Below, piece after piece: positions 36,394 through 45,737 of a DNA stretch of 64,000 nt. The stretch is taken from the NCBI GenBank assembly GCA_046296295.1, contig JBKBLG010000011.1, positions 1-64,000 on the forward strand, written 5' to 3'. The position numbers were made by a program, and so were the translations under genes. A model generated the notes under the pieces. It saw nothing but the letters and a program-made list of their open reading frames with translations. It had not been told where the DNA came from and searched no databases. How positions within the stretch are numbered: position 1 is the first letter of the stretch; every line of letters begins with the position of its first letter. Origin of the DNA: UBA10646 sp046296295 (GTDB lineage Bacteria; Bacteroidota; Bacteroidia; Chitinophagales; Chitinophagaceae).

Positions 36394-37611
36394 ATGGATA
36401 TTTCATTTGATAACACCGAAGTTGCATTTGCCTATAAAAGTGATAAAGCACTTAGTAAGGCCAAATTTTTGTTTAAAACCATGGATTACCGATGGTTCGT
36501 ACAAATTGGTACTCGCCTTACACCTTTTTTTATGAAAACAGGCTTACCTGTACATGGTATTATTCGCAACACCATTTTCAAACAATTTGTTGGTGGCGAA
36601 ACTTTAGAAGAAACGGCCGATGTTGGTCGGAAGCTTAGCGAGTATGGTGTAGATGTTATTTTAGATTATGGTGTAGAAGGTAAAGAAGGCGAAGCCAATT
36701 TTGAACATGCTACGCAAGAATTTATTCGTGTAATAGAATATGCCGGCAAGCAACAAAATATACCTTTTGTTAGTGTTAAAGTAACCGGCTTAGCTCGTTT
36801 TGCATTACTGCAAAAGTTAAACGAAGCACCACGATTACGTAGTGGTATACATGCGAATGAAGCCGAGAACGAAGAGTGGGATCGTGTATGTGATCGTATG
36901 TATCGCATATGCGAGGCAGCAGCCAAGGCCAATGTAGCAGTATTAGTAGATGCAGAAGAGAGCTGGATTCAAGATCCTATCGATAGGCTCACTATGGAAA
37001 TGATGGAAGCATTCAATAAAGAAAAGGCCATAGTGTATAACACCATTCAGTTGTACCGACACGATAGGCTTCAGTTTTTAAAAATGAGTCATGCTATTGC
37101 AAAGCAACGTTCATTTATACTTGGCGTTAAATTAGTACGTGGTGCTTATATGGAAAAAGAGCGAGCTAGGGCCCATCAAAAAGGCTATCCTAGTCCTATT
37201 CAGCCCAATAAGCAAGCTTGCGACAACGATTATAATGCTGCTGTTACTTATTGTGTAGAGCATATTGATAATATTGCCACTATTGTAGCCACGCATAACG
37301 AGCAAAGCAGTTTATTGGCATCGCAGCTACTAATTAATAAAGGGCTTTCATTACACCATAAACACTTACATTTCTCACAGTTGTATGGTATGAGTGATAA
37401 TATAACTTTCAACTTAGCAAAAGCTGGTGCCAGTGTAAGCAAATATTTGCCTTTTGGTCCTATTAGAGATGTAATACCTTACCTAATGCGTAGGGCACAA
37501 GAAAACAGTAGTGTAAGTGGACAGAGTGGTAGAGAACTCGGATTAATTAAGAAAGAAATGGAGCGTCGGAAAGCATTAAAAGAAGGAAAAGTAAGCATGC
37601 AAGTAGGATGA
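36394..37611 (+). CDS. Proline dehydrogenase (FAD-dependent)
   Basis: Oxidises proline to pyrroline-5-carboxylate, passing electrons to the quinone pool. 405 residues from ATG 36394 (MDISFDNTEVAFAYKSD); the longer frame from 36355 lacks family resemblance. The beta/alpha-barrel contains VKVTGLARF, VLVDAEESWIQ, YNTIQLYRHD, GVKLVRGAYMEKER (about residue 250, active-site Lys/Arg), and the C-terminal YLPFGPIRDVIPYLMRRAQEN with the substrate-binding RR pair. The P5C dehydrogenase is not adjacent. Confidence 0.92.
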   Translation: MDISFDNTEVAFAYKSDKALSKAKFLFKTMDYRWFVQIGTRLTPFFMKTGLPVHGIIRNTIFKQFVGGETLEETADVGRKLSEYGVDVILDYGVEGKEGEANFEHATQEFIRVIEYAGKQQNIPFVSVKVTGLARFALLQKLNEAPRLRSGIHANEAENEEWDRVCDRMYRICEAAAKANVAVLVDAEESWIQDPIDRLTMEMMEAFNKEKAIVYNTIQLYRHDRLQFLKMSHAIAKQRSFILGVKLVRGAYMEKERARAHQKGYPSPIQPNKQACDNDYNAAVTYCVEHIDNIATIVATHNEQSSLLASQLLINKGLSLHHKHLHFSQLYGMSDNITFNLAKAGASVSKYLPFGPIRDVIPYLMRRAQENSSVSGQSGRELGLIKKEMERRKALKEGKVSMQVG

Positions 37612-37615
37612 ATGT

Positions 37616-37628
37616 ACTTGCGTAAATG
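37616..37628. repeat. ACTTGCGTAAATG variant after proline dehydrogenase
   Basis: Short-spaced variant 4 bases after the stop, before the hairpin at 37649-37680. Confidence 0.6.
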
Positions 37629-37648
37629 ACGATAGAACTCAAGTATTT

Positions 37649-37680
37649 GTAAAGCCCACATCATTCAATGTGGGCTTTAC
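37649..37680. terminator. Hairpin downstream of proline dehydrogenase
   Basis: GTAAAGCCCACA and TGTGGGCTTTAC form a perfect 12-base stem with an 8-base loop. No T-run follows, so it is a factor-assisted or weak terminator. Confidence 0.6.
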
Positions 37681-38507
37681 TAGTATTACAAGGCGAGCAA
37701 TGAATGAAATAGTACAGGCAAATGGTTGGGAGGTATGAAGACGGGAGAATGTGATGTTGCCGATTTAATACAACTTGGCTTAACGGACATTAGTTAGCCT
37801 GAAAATCTCTGTAATGCGTTTGCTTACAAAAGCCTACAAAGAAAGATTTACTCGTGAACTTGCTACATGGCATTACAAATGGAAGGATTGATTGAATGAA
37901 AGAACTACTGATGAACACACCAAAAAGCGCCTCTATAACCATAGAAGACTAAGAAGTGCCTAGCAAAGCCTGATTACAAATATACCTCGGCCATTCACTT
38001 GGTATGGCTTCATGGAACTTAAAATTCAAACGCAACAACTGCAATCTACGGTTCTTTTTTGCTGATTTGAAGAATAAATTAAATAGTTTATAACGGTTTG
38101 TCCATTAGCCTAAAAAACAATTCGTTGATAGTTTTTGGGAGTATGAAGAACTACCCAAATATCATGGGGGCTGCTTTGATGCAGAGCCTCATGATTGACA
38201 TTTTCGTCGGTCATCAGGTTTATCGCTAGCAGGTTAATCCTCAGCAGGGCCTACTTCCATTTCGCCAGTCGAAACAAAAATGAAGCCAGGTATGAAAAAA
38301 TGCAAATGATGAAAATCAACAGCCTAACAAATGTGTACTTCTCTTAATATTACTTGATTGGAGGTTCTTTTGAACAGAAATAACGCTTATAGTTCTTAGA
38401 ATTGCTTCAGCGAACAAGTTGCAACAATGAAATCGGAGTAGTTCGAACTGAAAAAGTAAATAGCTTATTTTGCTCAATCTCAATAATACAAAGGGTTGCA
38501 GAAGAAA
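37681..38507. other. Long gene-poor region
   Basis: Over 800 bases with no intact reading frame between proline dehydrogenase and tRNA-Leu. It holds the transposase remnant at 37802-38158. The rest (38160-38507) shows nothing I can identify and no motif copies, in keeping with inserted and decaying DNA. Confidence 0.7.
37802..38158 (+). pseudogene. Decayed transposase C-terminal fragment
   Basis: Conceptual translation gives AYKERFTRELATWHYKWKD, LNERTTDEHTKKRLYNHRRL, RSA, SLITNIPRPFTWYGF, then after a frameshift near 38030 FFADLKNKLNSL and PKKQFVDSFWEY. These match, from memory, the C-terminal pattern of Bacteroidota transposases (KRLRSAY.SLKRN.P.LFT, NT.N..EG.F..LK.KL, FIDEF). In-frame stops are at 37889, 37961, 38091 and 38106. 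The N-terminal part and inverted ends are not found. The exact IS family (IS256-like variant or other) is not settled. Confidence 0.65.
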
Positions 38508-38538
38508 ATAAAAAAGGTAATCTTAGTTAAGATTACCT
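38508..38538 (-). terminator. Intrinsic terminator of tRNA-Leu
   Basis: On the minus strand AGGTAATCTT, a 4-base loop, AAGATTACCT, then a T-run. It begins 15 bases after the tRNA 3' end. Confidence 0.85.
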
Positions 38539-38552
38539 AAAAACTACTAAAG

Positions 38553-38636
38553 TGCCCTAGACTGGAATCGAACCAGCACGTTCTTGCGAACGGCAGATTT
38601 TGAGTCTGCTGCGTCTACCAATTCCGCCACCAGGGC
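38553..38636 (-). tRNA. tRNA-Leu (anticodon CAA)
   Basis: 84 bases, class II with a long variable arm (GCCGTTCGCAAGAACGT region). The acceptor stem GCCCTGG pairs with CTAGGGC and the discriminator is A. The anticodon loop is CTCAAAA between GCAGA and TCTGC, giving CAA, which reads UUG. The T-loop GGTTCGATTCC is normal. CCA is not encoded. Confidence 0.95.
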
Positions 38637-38665
38637 TGATGAGATTGGGCTGCAATATTAGGGGG

Positions 38666-39184
38666 CTATTTGATTGTAGCCAAAATTCTATCCAAATATT
38701 TTTTTCTGTAGTAGTATTCCTTCACCTGTAACAATGCTTCTTGAGAAATATCGTCTAAATCAGCTTTTGTAAGTAGGTGAGCCACTGTTTCATAGTTGTT
38801 TTGTTGTAGCTGTTCAATAGCTGTTACTGCATTCTGTTTAGCTTCTTCATCATCTTCCATTAAGGCGTTGGTTAAGGCTTCATTCCATTCCATCACCTCC
38901 ATTAAAAAAGCATTATTGAGGGTATATTTTTCATTTGCCGTAAGGGCACCTTTCAACTCAAGTACATAGGCGAGTGTTGCTTCTTCGTTGCGAAGCGTTT
39001 TGTAGGCTTTGTTAATGAGTGCCGATTGTTCTAATGCTTCCAACTGAGTTTCGGCAGTATCGTTCGTGAAAAAATCGGGGTGATGCTTACGTGTGAGGGC
39101 AAGGTAACGTTGCTTGATAACTGCTGGGTCGGGTGTAAAGCTGATGGGGATATCGAACAGTTCAAAATAGTTGGGTGCTTGCAT
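38666..39184 (-). CDS. hscB: Fe-S cluster co-chaperone HscB
   Basis: J-domain co-chaperone that delivers the IscU scaffold to HscA. 172 residues. The J-domain HPD is in TRKHHPDFF (about residue 34) and the C-terminal three-helix bundle has LKGALTANEKYTL and MEVMEWNEAL, typical of HscB. hscA, iscU and fdx are not adjacent. A motif copy (38933-38946) encodes LTANE. Confidence 0.88.
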   Translation of the reverse strand: MQAPNYFELFDIPISFTPDPAVIKQRYLALTRKHHPDFFTNDTAETQLEALEQSALINKAYKTLRNEEATLAYVLELKGALTANEKYTLNNAFLMEVMEWNEALTNALMEDDEEAKQNAVTAIEQLQQNNYETVAHLLTKADLDDISQEALLQVKEYYYRKKYLDRILATIK

Positions 39185-39304
39185 GCTGGTGCTGTTTTGT
39201 GCTATTATTTGTTTCGGCTATTGCTAAAATATGGAACAAAATAAGCTATCGGTTGTTAGTTTCTGCGGGAACCTGCTTATCTTGCCGCGGCCAAATGTAA
39301 TTGA

Positions 39305-40501
39305 ATGCTTGCGATAGGAATTATCAAAGAAGGAAAAATACCCGCTGACAATCGTGTGGCGTTAACACCAGCCCAGTGCCGTTGGTTGTTGCACCATATT
39401 CAATGCTCTATTACTGTAGAACCATCGGATGGGCGTTGTTTTGCTGATGAAGAATATCAAAGAGCAGGTGCTGTATTGAGCCACGATTTATCGCATTGCG
39501 ATGTGCTCTTGGGCATTAAAGAAGTGCCGGTGAGCCAACTTATCCCTAACAAAACCTACTTGTTTTTTTCGCATACCAGAAAACAACAGCCTTATAACAA
39601 AAAGCTAATGCAGGCAATGGTTGCCAACAATATTACGCTTATTGATTATGAGTGCCTAGAGCATGAAGATGGTCGGCGTGTATTGGGTTTTGGTTTTTTT
39701 GCAGGTGTAGTTGGGGCACATAATGGTATTTATGCTTACGGTAAAAGGCATAACTTATTCGACTTAGGCAGGGTGTATCAATGCCGCGACTATAGAGCAT
39801 TGATCGATAGCTATTTCGGACTAAAGCTCCCGCCCATTAAAATTGCCGTTACCGGTAGCGGAAGGGTAGCACATGGTATTGTTGAAGTAATGAATTTAAT
39901 GGATGTTCAAGAGGTAGAGCCAGAAGAGTATCTACATTCTAACTTCACCTATCCGGTGTATGTACACTTGAAGGGAAAAGATTTATACTTACGTAAAAGC
40001 GATGGTGGTTATAACCGTTCTGAGTTTCATGCGCAACCACATTTGTATAAATGTAACTTTTATAACTATTTGCCACATACTGATGTGCTGATGAACGGGG
40101 TGTATTGGGATAGTAAAATACCACGTTTGTTCGAGTTACACCATATGCAAGAAGCCACTTTTAAGCTGTGTACCATTGCCGATATTACCGACGATGCTCA
40201 TGGCAGTGTACCTTGTAATTTAGGTGATGCTACCATAGAAAGCCCTGTTTATGGTGTTCACTTACACTCAGGTGAAAAATTGCCCGCTTTTGATAAAGAT
40301 GGTGTAGACGTAATGGCCGTTGGTAACTTACCTAATGAACTACCACGAGATGCGAGCAAATATTTTGGCCAACAGTTGATTAAGTTTGTATTCAAAGATA
40401 TTATTAGTGGTGGCAGCGATATGTTAGATAGAGCTACTATTTTAAAAAACGGACAGCTTACACCTTACTTTTCATACCTGCATGACTATGCATATCATTA
40501 A
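39305..40501 (+). CDS. NAD(P)-dependent lysine/alanine dehydrogenase-like enzyme (saccharopine dehydrogenase type)
   Basis: 398 residues with an AlaDh/PNT N-terminal domain (GIIKEGKIPADNRVALTPAQC) and a dinucleotide-binding fold IAVTGSGRVAHG (about residue 180). The N-terminal pattern and length fit the NAD-dependent saccharopine dehydrogenase (lysine-forming) group rather than alanine dehydrogenase, which is the alternative. LINDYEC-like, GFGFFAGVVGAHNG and the C-terminal PRDASKYFGQQL blocks are visible. It overlaps the end of the convergent nuclease gene by 4 bases. Confidence 0.7.
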   Translation: MLAIGIIKEGKIPADNRVALTPAQCRWLLHHIQCSITVEPSDGRCFADEEYQRAGAVLSHDLSHCDVLLGIKEVPVSQLIPNKTYLFFSHTRKQQPYNKKLMQAMVANNITLIDYECLEHEDGRRVLGFGFFAGVVGAHNGIYAYGKRHNLFDLGRVYQCRDYRALIDSYFGLKLPPIKIAVTGSGRVAHGIVEVMNLMDVQEVEPEEYLHSNFTYPVYVHLKGKDLYLRKSDGGYNRSEFHAQPHLYKCNFYNYLPHTDVLMNGVYWDSKIPRLFELHHMQEATFKLCTIADITDDAHGSVPCNLGDATIESPVYGVHLHSGEKLPAFDKDGVDVMAVGNLPNELPRDASKYFGQQLIKFVFKDIISGGSDMLDRATILKNGQLTPYFSYLHDYAYH

Positions 40502-41898
40502 ATTTCAAAACTTTCATGCAAGCGAGGTATGTGTACCGTTTTAAAGCCTTTACGTTCTAATTTTCGGCTTAGGGCATATTGTTCGTCGTAATCGCCGTGT
40601 ACCAAAAATACATCACTTACCAAAGCAGGGTTTTGGCAAGCTAGCCATTGGCAAATGTCTTCGTAATCGCCGTGGGCACTCATGCTTTTTAAAACCTTAA
40701 TAGATGCGTGTACTTCATGTGGCAGACCAAAAATGGTGACTTCTTTGGGTTGTTGCATTAACCTGCCACCAAGCGAATTAGGTTCGCAGTAGCCTGTAAT
40801 TAAAATGGTGTTTCTACTGTTTTCAATAGTATTGCTGATATGATGCTTTACCCTGCCAGCCTCGGCCATGCCGCTTGAACTAATGATTACGCAAGGCTCT
40901 TTCCGATAGTTGAGTAACTTACTTTCTTCGGCACTACTAATATAAGTAAGCCCTTTAAAATCAAATGGGTCACTATCGCTAGCTAATATTTTTTGTACAC
41001 GTTTGTTAAACAGCTCTGCATGGCTCTTTACAACTAATGTTGCTTTATTGCTTAAAGGGCTATCAACAAAATAATCGAGTTGTGGTAATCTGTTTTCTAG
41101 TTCAAGCTGATTGAGGTGATACAAAATTTCTTGTGTGCGTCCAACACTAAAAGCAGGTATTACAAGTTTGCCTTTTTTTTCTAAACAAGTTTGGGTAATG
41201 TGTTGTAACAATGCATCGGCAGTATTAAAGATAGGTTCGTGTAAGGTATTGCCATAAGTGCTTTCGCAAATAATAACATCTGCTTGTGGAAATACTTCGG
41301 GGCTCTTTAACAAAGTATCTCTATAGCGGCCAATATCGCCACTAAAAGTTAGTTGCTTCACACCTTTTTGTGTTTGAACACGTACATGTACACAAGCACT
41401 TCCAATAATATGCCCGGCATCTGTAAAAAGTAATTCAACATCGTGATGAATGCGTACCCATTTACCGTAAGGTACGGCTTCTAATAAACCAAAAACATTG
41501 TAAGCATCTTGCTTGGTGTAGAGTGGTTGTAACGGTGTTTTGCCGGCCTGTATTCGTTGTTTATTTTGAAATTTTATATCGTTTTCTTGAATGTTGGCAC
41601 TGTCTTCAAGTAGCAGTTTCACTAAATCGATGGTGGCTTGGGTACAATATATTTTCCCCTGATAGCCCTCTTTCACTAAAAGTGGCAGTAGGCCTGAGTG
41701 ATCTATATGTGCATGGCTTAGTATCACAAAATCAACGGTTGTAATACCTTGCGGTAAATGACTATTCATCGCAGGTGTTTCGCTGCCTATGCCTTGAAAC
41801 ATACCACAGTCTAGTAAAAAGGAAGTACCACTATCGGTAGTAACAATATGCTTAGATCCGGTAACTGTTTGTGCTGCGCCATGAAAGCTGATGTTCAT
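40498..41898 (-). CDS. Metallo-beta-lactamase/beta-CASP RNA-processing nuclease
   Basis: 466 residues resembling CPSF-type and RNA-degrading beta-CASP proteins. The HxHxDH zinc motif is HAHIDH (about residue 57), with FTDAGHIIGSA (about 155), the CASP motif region SSSGMAEAGRVKHH (about 340), MSAHGDYE (about 390) and FLVHGD near the end. It probably cuts or trims RNA. Its ATG is 5 bases after the PAS/DHp gene, so both are likely cotranscribed. Two motif copies lie inside (41460-41473 as PYGK, 41747-41759 as LPQG). Confidence 0.88.
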   Translation of the reverse strand: MNISFHGAAQTVTGSKHIVTTDSGTSFLLDCGMFQGIGSETPAMNSHLPQGITTVDFVILSHAHIDHSGLLPLLVKEGYQGKIYCTQATIDLVKLLLEDSANIQENDIKFQNKQRIQAGKTPLQPLYTKQDAYNVFGLLEAVPYGKWVRIHHDVELLFTDAGHIIGSACVHVRVQTQKGVKQLTFSGDIGRYRDTLLKSPEVFPQADVIICESTYGNTLHEPIFNTADALLQHITQTCLEKKGKLVIPAFSVGRTQEILYHLNQLELENRLPQLDYFVDSPLSNKATLVVKSHAELFNKRVQKILASDSDPFDFKGLTYISSAEESKLLNYRKEPCVIISSSGMAEAGRVKHHISNTIENSRNTILITGYCEPNSLGGRLMQQPKEVTIFGLPHEVHASIKVLKSMSAHGDYEDICQWLACQNPALVSDVFLVHGDYDEQYALSRKLERKGFKTVHIPRLHESFEI

Positions 41899-41903
41899 AG
41901 AAT

Positions 41904-43607
41904 TTATTTTTCGTTAGGCGAAAGCTGACCCGTAATTTTTTTTGTGATGCTATCTATCTCTGCCAATGCTGTTTTGATTTGTTCGAGTGCCCAAAGTTTT
42001 TCAGTATTGGTAGCACTGTAATTATTGTGTATGTCTATAAGGCCGAGGGCGTTAGTAAGAGGCCTGCGAAGTTCGTGTGAAATGGAGAAACTGTATTCTC
42101 TAAGGCGTTTAACATAGTTTAATATGTGTAGCTCTTTGGTTTTTTCTGCTGTAATATCTCTAATTAAACCATAACATTTAAGTGGCTTGCCGTTTTCGAA
42201 CTTAAAACGAATAAAGCTTTGTATCCACTTTACATTTTGTTTAGCTGTAATAATTCTGTGTTCATATTCAAAATCTTTACGAATGCTGAGGTAATAGCTA
42301 AATTGTTCATTAAAGAGAGCTAAATCATCGGGGTGAATAAAACTTTGGCGTAGTTCTGGGGTAATTGGTTGGTTGTAATCTAACTCATGAATAACATACA
42401 TGCCTTTGCTCCAAATAAGTTCAGCTTTTATGAAGTTAAATTCCCAGCTTCCTACTTTGCCAAGCATTTGTGCTTCTAACAATGCTTCTTGTGTTTTTTC
42501 GAGATGTAGTTGCTTTTGATATTGTTCGGTAATGTTAATAGCAATAACAGCAATACCTTTTAGTTGTTGGTGTACCAGAATAGGAGCGAATTGTGTTACA
42601 TAAAGAAATTCTCCAAAATTAAGTTGCTTGCTAACAGTGCTTAGTGTGGTTGCTACCTCTCGATAATTTTCGGTATAAAATTGCTGTAGGGCTGCCGGCA
42701 TGTTGGGTACGCTAGTCATATCTGTACCTTCTTCTAGTACTGTGCCAAATGCTGCAAGGGTATCGTTATACAAGTTTTTATTGAAGAGTCGTAGTTGAAA
42801 TTTTTTATCTACTGTCCAAACGTATAAGCCTTGGTTTAAGTTGTCGAGAATAGAATTTAGTTGTAAGCGTGTGTCAACCAGCATTGCTTTTACGTAAGCA
42901 GTTTCTGATACATCTCTACCAATCAGTTGAATTTCAATGTTGTTGGCTTGTTGAATATGTTTTACTTCCCACTCTGTATATACCGGATATTCGCTTGAAG
43001 GATTATTCAATCGCAGCATCAGCGGAGTACGATGTTGTGCAGTAGTATCTAAAATGTCACTTATTACTTGCTGGTCTTCTTTTTCAAATATAAAGTTACC
43101 AATGTGTAAGCGTTCTATTGGCAGTTTAGCATCGAATCGTTGTATGAAAGATGCGTTGGCATATAACAGCATGCCATTTGTATCTATTCTAAGAATGTAC
43201 AATGAAGCTGTATCTAGTAAAGAGTTTAAACGCTGTAGGTGATTATCAGTTTCTTTCTTTAGTGTTTCAGTAGTAGTAATATCATTGATATGTAATACAA
43301 GAAAGCCAAGGTTAGGATACTTGCGTGTAAAGCATTGTAAAAACTTTTGGGAACCATCTTTAGGGCAGTTGATACATGCTGTGAATTGTACATTTTGTGT
43401 ATTAAGATCCCAAGAAAGCTCTGATATAGGATGGTCTATTGTTTCGATAGCAGGTAGCAGTTGCTCCCAAAAATTAGATTGAAGTTGAAATGATGGAAGT
43501 ACATCTTTGAAACTTTGATTTGTTTCAGTTACTATTCCTTGTTCATTAACAATTGCTTTTGGAAAAGGCGAGTCTAGAAATAGTCTTATGAATATGTCTT
43601 CTCTCAA
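41904..43607 (-). CDS. PAS-domain sensor with histidine-phosphotransfer helix but no ATPase domain
   Basis: 567 residues with at least three to four PAS-like regions (near residues 10-90, 135-230, 265-375 and 385-480; the last contains the PAC-like KCYGLIRDITAEKTKE). The C-terminus is a HisKA-type dimerisation helix with the phospho-acceptor in SISHELRRPL (about residue 505) and ends about 60 residues later. The HATPase domain (N, G1, F and G2 boxes) is missing. The next gene begins 5 bases after the stop, so the kinase domain is not merely split off downstream. It may be trans-phosphorylated or act as a scaffold. Confidence 0.82.
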   Translation of the reverse strand: MREDIFIRLFLDSPFPKAIVNEQGIVTETNQSFKDVLPSFQLQSNFWEQLLPAIETIDHPISELSWDLNTQNVQFTACINCPKDGSQKFLQCFTRKYPNLGFLVLHINDITTTETLKKETDNHLQRLNSLLDTASLYILRIDTNGMLLYANASFIQRFDAKLPIERLHIGNFIFEKEDQQVISDILDTTAQHRTPLMLRLNNPSSEYPVYTEWEVKHIQQANNIEIQLIGRDVSETAYVKAMLVDTRLQLNSILDNLNQGLYVWTVDKKFQLRLFNKNLYNDTLAAFGTVLEEGTDMTSVPNMPAALQQFYTENYREVATTLSTVSKQLNFGEFLYVTQFAPILVHQQLKGIAVIAINITEQYQKQLHLEKTQEALLEAQMLGKVGSWEFNFIKAELIWSKGMYVIHELDYNQPITPELRQSFIHPDDLALFNEQFSYYLSIRKDFEYEHRIITAKQNVKWIQSFIRFKFENGKPLKCYGLIRDITAEKTKELHILNYVKRLREYSFSISHELRRPLTNALGLIDIHNNYSATNTEKLWALEQIKTALAEIDSITKKITGQLSPNEK

Positions 43608-43719
43608 AGTCTCTTTATTTTAGGGTATGTTAAAAGTAATTTCTTTTTCCAAAATCCACTAAAAAAGGGGTTTCATCTTTTGAAATGAACCCCCTTGCAT
43701 TGGAATATTATGATAAACT

Positions 43720-44538
43720 TTATTGTTGTGTACTATCTACACTAGCGGGCATTGCTGGTTGCGTTGAACTAATCCATAAGTCTATTAACTGTCCTGGTCG
43801 TATGCTGTTATATTGCTTTGAACCATCGGGCAGTAGGGTATATGCTTCAGGACTTTGTTTAATGATGTATGCTTTTTCCTGATCTGTAATTTCACCTTCA
43901 GGAATAATGGCACTAATGCCAATGTTCATACTTGCGAGTAACTCTCTTGCCTCGGCAAGTGTTAGGCCCACAAGTTCAGGTACACCACTTGTAGTATTAC
44001 CAACACCGCTACCAAGTACAAAACTTATGCTACTACCCATACTCAATTTGGTGCCTGGTGCAATAGGCTTGCCGTTAAAAAGCTGTTCCAGCACGCTATT
44101 ACGGGCAATATCAGGCTTATATGTAGTATCGCCGAGCTTTAACCCCATACTTTGTAAGTACATTTCGGCACTTCTGAAGCTAAAACCTTTTAAATCGGGC
44201 ATTTCAATTAAGGGAGCAACAGCACGGTTAATAGTAAGATAAACTGTACGATTACGCTTTACCAACAAATCGGCTTCGGGGCTTTGCTTCATTACAGCTA
44301 AAGGGGCTGCTGTGTCAACGTATATGCTGTCTTGAATTTCAACATCAAAACCTTTGGCTTTTAAAATTGCCGTGGCATCTTCTACTTTTTTTCCTAACAC
44401 CAATGGAACACGTTCGTTCGCATCGTGTTTGGTAAGCCAGCCTAAGCTGCTAAAAAAGCCAACAAATAAAAAAGTAACAATACCAAGTACAACTAAAAAG
44501 TGCACCCAAAGTGGTTTTTGTAAAAAGCTTTTGAACAC
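43720..44538 (-). CDS. PASTA-domain membrane protein
   Basis: 272 residues with a short cytoplasmic start, one membrane helix (VHFLVVLGIVTFLFVGFF) and three PASTA-like repeats (VPLVLGKKVEDATAILKAKG, MPDLKGFSFRSAEMYLQSMG and VPELVGLTLAEARELLASMN, starting about residues 40, 113 and 187). PASTA domains bind peptidoglycan fragments. No kinase domain is attached. The position next to ddl, 42 bases away on the same strand, supports a cell-wall role. Confidence 0.88.
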   Translation of the reverse strand: MFKSFLQKPLWVHFLVVLGIVTFLFVGFFSSLGWLTKHDANERVPLVLGKKVEDATAILKAKGFDVEIQDSIYVDTAAPLAVMKQSPEADLLVKRNRTVYLTINRAVAPLIEMPDLKGFSFRSAEMYLQSMGLKLGDTTYKPDIARNSVLEQLFNGKPIAPGTKLSMGSSISFVLGSGVGNTTSGVPELVGLTLAEARELLASMNIGISAIIPEGEITDQEKAYIIKQSPEAYTLLPDGSKQYNSIRPGQLIDLWISSTQPAMPASVDSTQQ

Positions 44539-44565
44539 GCTGTGTTTTTTTAGTGGTTTTTAAAA

Positions 44566-44578
44566 CCTTACGGTAAAT
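44566..44578 (-). repeat. Window motif after ddl stop
   Basis: ATTTACCGTAAGG in the direction of ddl, starting 3 bases after its stop. Confidence 0.9.
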
Positions 44579-44580
44579 GT

Positions 44581-45573
44581 TTAAGCACTAGCCAATGCCT
44601 CTTCTATCAATGCACTGTAGAATTGTTCCAGAGTCCACCCCATTGCCTTCACTTGCTGTGGAATGATACTTGCTTCGCTTTGGCCGGGCACCGTATTAAC
44701 TTCTAGCATAAATGGTGCCGATTTTGCTTCATTGTAAATAAAGTCAATTCTCACCACACCTCTACAATTCAATACTTCGTATACCCTTTTAGCAGCATTA
44801 CTAATAGCAGCAGCCATATCTTCAGAAATTACTGCTGGTGTAATTTCTTGACTTTTGCCAAGGTATTTCGCTTCAAAGTCAAACCATTCGTTATCGCTAA
44901 TTACTTCTGTTATAGGCAGTGTTTGAATAACCCCCTTGGTTTTAAAAACGCCAATAGTGAATTCTCGGCCCGATATAAATTCTTCTACCAAAACCTGCTT
45001 ATCTTCTTTAAAAGCCTTTTCTAAGGCAGGGGCTAACGCTTCAGCATGGGTAACTTTACTCATGCCAATGCTACTTCCACCATTATTGGGCTTTACAAAT
45101 ACAGGTAGCTGTAACTGCTCTAAAATAGCATCGGTAGTAACAGGTGTATGGCTAAATAGGTGCATGCTTTTAGCAACATACACACCCCCGAAACTGGCTA
45201 CAGCAACGGTATATCTTTTATTAAAGGTAAGTGCACTAGTGGCAGCATCGCAACTGGTGTAAGGTAGCCCAAGCATGTCAAAGTAGCCTTGTAACTTCCC
45301 ATCTTCACCTGGTGTGCCATGCATACACAATAAAACCACATCAAATACAATGCGTTCCTCATTTACCGTAAGGGTGAAATCGTTTTTATCAACAGCTATT
45401 CGTGGAGCACCTTGTTCAGGTACATAGAACCAACCTTCGGGGTTAATATCAATTACAAATACATCGTAGAAGTTGCGATTCAGGTTGTTATTAACCGTAA
45501 TTACGCTTTTGTAGCTGATTTGCGCCTCGCCACTGAAGCCGCCAGTAACAAGTGCCACTTTCTTTTTACTCAT
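44581..45573 (-). CDS. ddl: D-alanine-D-alanine ligase
   Basis: ATP-grasp ligase making the D-Ala-D-Ala dipeptide for peptidoglycan. 330 residues. The N-terminal VALVTGGFSGEAQISYKS, the ATP-binding PVFVKPNNGGSSIGMSKV (about residue 150), EEFISGREFTIGVF and the metal-binding EVNTVPGQSEASIIPQQ (about 295) are clear. The motif copy at 45361-45374 encodes LTVNEE. It reads into the PASTA gene, probably in one operon, and is divergent from sucC. Confidence 0.95.
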   Translation of the reverse strand: MSKKKVALVTGGFSGEAQISYKSVITVNNNLNRNFYDVFVIDINPEGWFYVPEQGAPRIAVDKNDFTLTVNEERIVFDVVLLCMHGTPGEDGKLQGYFDMLGLPYTSCDAATSALTFNKRYTVAVASFGGVYVAKSMHLFSHTPVTTDAILEQLQLPVFVKPNNGGSSIGMSKVTHAEALAPALEKAFKEDKQVLVEEFISGREFTIGVFKTKGVIQTLPITEVISDNEWFDFEAKYLGKSQEITPAVISEDMAAAISNAAKRVYEVLNCRGVVRIDFIYNEAKSAPFMLEVNTVPGQSEASIIPQQVKAMGWTLEQFYSALIEEALASA

Positions 45574-45737
45574 ACAACAAAGAAAAGAAAAACTGTTACA
45601 AAGCGGTTGCTACTACTAGGCTAAATTGTGACAATAGGCATAAATAATTACAAGCCGATATTTTCTATTTGTAGTGCCTTTTTCATTATCCTGCATTGAT
45701 TTAGCCCTTATCTTCGCGGCACTAAAATATTGCTCGT

